Shown here in pieces: positions 59,977 to 64,000 of a DNA stretch of 64,000 bases (positions are counted from its first letter, which is position 1; each line of letters starts with the position of its first letter). Source of the stretch: Gonapodya sp. JEL0774 (taxonomy: Eukaryota > Monoblepharomycota > Monoblepharidomycetes > Monoblepharidales > Gonapodyaceae). The notes beneath the pieces were generated by a model. The model was not told where the DNA came from, searched no databases, and saw only the letters and a list, made by a program, of their open reading frames with translations. The stretch is from assembly GCA_027604505.1 (NCBI GenBank), contig JADIIX010000073.1:46564-110563 (forward strand), read 5' to 3'. Position numbers and translations under genes: made by a program.

Positions 59977-61505
59977 ATGGCATCTGCGCTGCCCTCAACA
60001 CCAATGCTCGAAACATCAGGTCAGACTGATTGGAATTCTAGCGGATATCTACCAAACATCGCTTTCGGGAATCACACTCCCGACGGCGATCTCAGTGACT
60101 CGCATATAATAACGCCTCGATCGCGACCATTTGCTTTGGCAGCGTCATCAGAGACGCTGTCGGGCCCTACTCTTGATATCGAGAAGTCGCAGAACACTGC
60201 TCAACAATCGGGGAAACGTTTAGTCGTCGCAGTAACCTCGTCCGATCCGCCCCTCAAGACCGCAAATGTGAATGCGTCTCCATTCTCAACAGTGTCACAA
60301 CATATTCGCAATCGAATACCTCTTGGAAGGCTCATTATGGCGTTGTATCAGATAGACCAAACCCCTTGGATCCAATCTCACACTTGGCCAACACCTCCAA
60401 TGTCACCCCTTGATCCGCCTCATCAGCCGTTCCTCGCTTATATTCTCCCCATGATGCATCTTATATTTTTCCTCCTTCCTATCCTCGCTCCCCCTTGCGC
60501 GGGAATCGTCCCTCTTTCTGTGAATCCCATGATCGGGCCTTCGGTGGAATCGTTCGTGGCATGGGGCGGCCTGGCAGGCGATCTCGTTCGTGCTCAGCCT
60601 GGCTCTCAGTGGCCTCGACTGTTCACTGCGTCATGGCTTCACAGTGGGGTGGTACATTTTGTGTTGAACGCGTTCGCCGAGTTGGGACTCGTCATGCGTC
60701 TCGAAAGGTTTGAGGGACCACTGAGGACACTTGCGATCTGGATATTGTCGGGACTGGGAGGTAATCTTACCAGTGCAGTCTTCAGTAAGAGTCTGACTGT
60801 CGGCGTTGGAGCATCGGGATCCATGTGAGTTGTACAATCCCACGCCTCTAACTCGGCTCACCGGCAGTAAACTTCGTTTTCACAGCTGTGGCGTTGTCGG
60901 CGGTCTAGCTGCGCAATTGCTCGTGAATTGGGATGTCGCAAGGCGGAAGTGGTGGGCACTGCTGTGGGTTGCATCGTTGGCCTGCCCCAGGAGTCCGCTC
61001 TCTGTCTCACCCCGAATTACTCTCCTCTTAATCTAGTTACTGGATTTTGGCCGCCTGTACCTTCATTGGTATCGGGGTTATTCCCTCGTTTGACAATTTT
61101 ATGCACACTGCAGGATTCCTAACAGGTTTGTTGTCGGGGCTCTTCCTCACCAAGTTGGCAACCCCAGCTCCTGCACCGCCGCCCGCACAAACATACACCA
61201 GCCCCGAGTTTTCATCATACGTTGGAGTTTTGTCAGCGACAGGAACAACTTTCCCGGCTAAAACCGAAGAACCCGTATCTGTGCAACCCCCTTCACTGAT
61301 CGTACAGCTTGCTCTTTCTCTCTTCGCAGGTCTGAAGCACCGAGGCAATCCAGAGCCCAGCCGCGTTCTACGTGGTAGGGTGTTTATTTTTTGGGGTCTC
61401 ATGCTGACTTTGATGTACTTCGGTGTGATGATCCTGCTCTTAGCACGAGGAGGAGTTCGGGGGTGTCGAGTGTGCTGTTGGATGTATTTTACTTTGAACT
61501 GTTGA
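59977..61505 (+). CDS. Rhomboid-family intramembrane serine protease
   Basis: Membrane-embedded protease that cuts transmembrane substrates. Exons 59977-60824, 60886-60963 and 61037-61505 join in frame to 464 residues. A disordered cytosolic N-terminus of about 120 residues is followed by the first helix (FLAYILPMMHLIFFLLPILA). Then come ASWLHSGVVHFVLNAFAELGLVMR (L1 loop and HxxxN helix), VGVGASGSICGVVGG with the catalytic Ser of GASGS, and SFDNFMHTAGFLTGLLSG with the catalytic His. Both catalytic residues are intact, so it should be active. After the core are a Pro/Ala-rich linker, a further hydrophobic helix (FIFWGLMLTLMYFGVMILLL) and a Cys-rich end. The architecture fits secretory-pathway rhomboids; no mitochondrial PARL-type presequence is seen. 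Confidence 0.95.
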
Positions 61506-62276
61506 TATTCAGTTCCCGAAACGTTTGTGCAGTTCGAGCAAACTACCTGTCCACTTGACCAATTTCATATTTGCGAACTTCTATTTGTGAGATCACGCCC
61601 GCGGCACCTGTGTTGGTGTGCTTTTCGGTTCCATGAGTTGTCCGGTGAGATCTCAAGGCGCTCTTTCACGGTCCACGTGGAGGAGATGTACCCACCCGAC
61701 CCGACCCGACAAGTGAGACTCCCCGCTGCGCTCCGTGTGTCGCCGTGGTTGTAAACAACTCTCTTGTTTTTACTTTACTGGAGGTGGGGCGGGAAGGCGG
61801 GAAGGCGGGAAGCAAGTCGGTGGAGCGTGGAACCGACGAGTCAACGTGAGGGTGCAGACCACCGTGTCGGTCTTCACCGACCGACCGACTACCTGGCACT
61901 CGCACTGGTTTCACTCATGATCCCGTATCAATAATTGTCTCTACTCTTTTATTATGTACTACAAAATTATGGATCGTCTTTTTGCTTTTGTTTTTTTCTT
62001 TCTTTCAAATAGAGAGAGTACATGTACATTTACACATGTACAAAAACGGGGGCATGAGTCAATCGAGCCCCCCGACACGGCCCGGTCGCGCTCGACCCCG
62101 TTTCTCATTCCCCCGGGCTACCCTGGCCCGTCCTTATCTCCACCAGAGGTCCACGACCCACCCCACACCCGTGCGCAAAGCTGTTCCATCCATCAAAACG
62201 TCCACAGGTCCACACACTTCGCACCCACCGGCCCCCCTCCACCCCCCGCGCCTCCCCCCGGCCCACCGGCCCCCCA
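61506..62276. other. Convergent intergenic region
   Basis: Both flanking genes end here. It contains a short tandem GGCGGGAA repeat (about 61788-61812), a T-rich tract and a palindromic TACATGTA...CACATGTA pair near 62.02-62.04 kb. No gene is supported. Confidence 0.5.
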
Positions 62277-63480
62277 TTACGCCTTCCCGGCCCTCCTCAC
62301 ACACTCCTCAAACACGGTCCACGCCACGACCTGACTCCCGACCTTTCTCGCGGTCCTGACACCCGCGCCTCTAAAGAACCCCCTGACACCTTGTTCCCTC
62401 CACACTGTGCGCACCGTGGCGGGGAGCGACGGGTACCGCGCGGGAAACAGCTGGATGAGCGTCTTGGCCGTGTCGAAGGGTTGGGTGGCGAGGGTGGACA
62501 GCAGGGCGGCAAGGAGGGCAGACACCGGCGTGTGCAGGGCGGGCGCGAGGGGGTGCGGTGCGGCTGGGGGTGGGAGGGTAGGGTGAGTTGGGGGGACGAG
62601 GGGGAGGGCCCAAGGCGGGCAGGGAGACAGGGAAGTGGGTAAACACGTGCACCCCACCTTGTAAGGCCCGCTTGCACCGCTCGTACGCGAACACGTAGAG
62701 GCCTGCTTGAGGTGCGTCGCGGATGAATGTGGCGCCGTAGCTTTATAGCGGAAGGGGGTTGGTGGGTGCGGGGTGTGGGTGTGTAGGTATGGGTGAGGTA
62801 TAGCGGTCCCGCCCTCGTCCACCGGGCCCCTTCACCACCAGTGTGGGTTCCCATTCCGACCTCCTCTCGAACAACTCACCCGCGGAACATGCCGCGCCAC
62901 CCTTCGGTGCGGACAATGTCTTGGCACGCGGAGAGGAGGGAGGTGTAGGGGTAGACGGTGGACTAAGAGAGGGAAAACCCCGGGTGTGGGGTCCGGGGTG
63001 GGGGGTGTGGGGGGTGGCAAGGGGCACAGTGCAGTCACAACACACACACGGGTACGTTTTCGACCCAACCCCACGCCCCCCCAACCCCCCACCCCCCAAC
63101 CCCGCACCCGCCCAAACCCCCAACCCCCCACCAACCCCACCCCCCAACACCCCTCCCGTAAACTCACCTCGAACCTAACCTTCAACACCGTAGCGGGCAT
63201 GAGGACCAACCCCGCGCCGCCCCTGGCCAGAGCGCCAGCCGAGATGTCGACGATGGCGTCTTTCTGAGACCGAGAGATCTTTCCCTTTCCCTTATTCGTC
63301 GGCGTCGGCGTGCCCGTACCCTTTGGAGGAGCGACGACGACGACAAAAGGATCCAGCGAGCGGTTCAAAAAGGATCGGATTTCGGCGAGGGAGGCGAAGT
63401 AGAGTGCGGAGCCCGGGACGTTGCGGAGGAGGGTGGGGAGAGTGCCGCGCCAGAGGTGGGATGGGTGGGCGAGGAGGGGG
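62277..63480 (-). CDS. HEM25: Mitochondrial glycine carrier, Hem25/SLC25A38 homologue (5' end missing)
   Basis: Inner-membrane carrier that imports glycine for haem synthesis. In reading order the exons give LWRGTLPTLLRNVPGSALYF, GGAGLVLMPATVLKVRFE joined to STVYPYTSLLSACQDIVRTEGW, GATFIRDAPQAGLYVFAYERC and LSTLATQPFDTAKTLIQLFP, ending GFFRGAGVRTARKVGSQVVAWTVFEE and TAA at 62279-62277. The MPATVLKVRFES and TQPFDTAKTLIQL blocks parallel human SLC25A38 (MPVTVIKTRYES, TQPADVIKTHIQL). Unusual: a Pro/Thr/Lys-rich insert (KGTGTPTPTNKGKGKISRSQ) and C/G-rich introns. The first SLC25 signature motif is not found before the window edge, so upstream exons lie beyond 64000 or have been lost to the satellite. 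Confidence 0.88.
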
Positions 63481-63489
63481 CTAGAGGAG

Positions 63490-63545
63490 GGGTGGGGTGG
63501 TGGGTTGGTGGGATGGTGGGGTGGTGGGGTGGTGGGGTGGTGGGT
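63490..63545. repeat. GGTGGGGT-type minisatellite
   Basis: A run of GTGG/GGTGGGGT/GGTGGGTT units, strongly G-rich on the plus strand and able to form G-quadruplexes. It lies immediately upstream of the first visible exon of the glycine-carrier gene, so it is probably intronic. Confidence 0.8.
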
Positions 63546-63572
63546 TGAGCACGGCACGGGAAGGTGGACACA

Positions 63573-63633
63573 GGTCAATTGGTCCACATGGGCGGCCCAT
63601 ATAAACCTCAAAGTTCAATTGCCTCCGGCGGGG
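63573..63633. repeat. Degenerate, shortened satellite unit bordering the array
   Basis: A 61-bp relative of the 97-bp unit. It begins GGTCAATTGGTCCA and ends GCCTCCGGCGG but lacks the following 36 bp. It is probably a decayed edge copy of the array. Confidence 0.8.
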
Positions 63634-64000
63634 GGTCAATTGGTCCATATGGGCCTCACCGGCCCACATGGACCGCCCAGTTCAATCGCCTCCGGCGGAC
63701 TCTGCCCGTCGCTGGCGCTTGGGCGAGAAGGGTCAATTGGTCCATATGGGCCTCACCGGCCCACATGGACCGCCCAGTTCAATCGCCTCCGGCGGACTCT
63801 GCCCGTCGCTGGCGCTTGGGCGAGAAGGGTCAATTGGTCCATATGGGCCTCACCGGCCCACATGGACCGCCCAGTTCAATCGCCTCCGGCGGACTCTGCC
63901 CGTCGCTGGCGCTTGGGCGAGAAGGGTCAATTGGTCCATATGGGCCTCACCGGCCCACATGGACCGCCCAGTTCAATCGCCTCCGGCGGACTCTGCCCGT
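63634..64000. repeat. 97-bp tandem satellite array reaching the window edge
   Basis: Units start at 63634, 63731, 63828 and 63925, an exact 97-bp period, and look identical apart from the truncated last copy at the edge (3.8 copies). Each unit begins GGTCAATTGGTCC and contains a near-perfect 14-bp inverted repeat, GGTCCATATGGGCC and GGCCCACATGGACC, around a 5-base loop TCACC. A smaller GC palindrome (CGCCTCCGGCG) follows. Near-identity between copies means recent amplification or homogenisation. Confidence 0.97.

Noticed and set aside
62843-63267. Plus-strand Pro/Thr-rich ORFs
   Set aside because: They come from C-rich introns and the antisense of the glycine-carrier exons.
1-64000. CRISPR array, toxin-antitoxin, phage or bacterial operon
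   Set aside because: The window is eukaryotic nuclear DNA with spliceosomal introns. The only tandem repeats are directly abutting minisatellites without spacers.

Overview
This window is nuclear DNA from an intron-rich fungus. Almost every recognisable gene is split by GT-AG introns, mostly 60-200 nt and typically starting GTGAG or GTAAG. Several proteins are fungal in type: a Kre9/Knh1-like GPI protein, a homologue of fission-yeast Srp1, a GH114 glycosidase and a YIA6-like mitochondrial carrier. A Rab18 and an EF-hand actin-bundling protein of Dictyostelium ABP34 type point to an early-diverging, perhaps zoosporic (chytrid-like) lineage. The lineage is inference; no rRNA or other phylogenetic marker is present. 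All exon joins were worked out by hand from splice sites and reading frame.

Layout. 1-12.8 kb is poor in recognisable genes: one large unidentified minus-strand gene (2.46-6.6 kb), a tRNA-Ala(TGC), a 36-bp tandem repeat and poly-G tracts. From 12.8 kb genes are dense. 12.8-23.5 kb: AAAP amino-acid transporter (-), PP2C phosphatase (-), secreted SGNH/GDSL hydrolase (+), Rab18 GTPase (+), then a G16/C14 hairpin region. 23.5-33.3 kb: disordered protein (+), EF-hand actin-bundling protein (+), intron-rich cytochrome P450 with an 8-nt exon (-), SR splicing factor Srp1 (+). 33.6-43.8 kb: mitochondrial carrier (-), divergent POP5 of RNase P/MRP (+), mitochondrial hemerythrin-domain protein (-), NAD+/nucleotide-type mitochondrial carrier (-), ABCG half-transporter (-). 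44.1-49.7 kb: GT31-type glycosyltransferase with a PAN-like tail (-), intronless diaminopropionate ammonia-lyase-like enzyme (+), GH114 glycosidase with a mucin-like tail (-). 52.1-64 kb: THADA/Trm732-like protein (+), Kre9/Knh1-like GPI protein (-), rhomboid protease (+), and the 3' part of a Hem25/SLC25A38 glycine carrier (-). The 5' end of that last gene runs into a 97-bp tandem satellite that continues past the right edge.

Themes. Many genes serve mitochondria (three SLC25 carriers, hemerythrin) or the cell surface and secretory route (SGNH hydrolase, GT31-PAN, GH114-mucin, Kre9-like, rhomboid, ABCG, Rab18). RNA maturation is represented by Srp1, POP5, the THADA homologue and a tRNA gene. 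No classical defence system, CRISPR array or intact transposon was seen. The most unusual items are the 97-bp palindromic satellite beside or inside the glycine-carrier gene, the P450 microexon, the intronless bacterial-type PLP enzyme in a cluster with carbohydrate-active genes, and the two chimeric surface enzymes.
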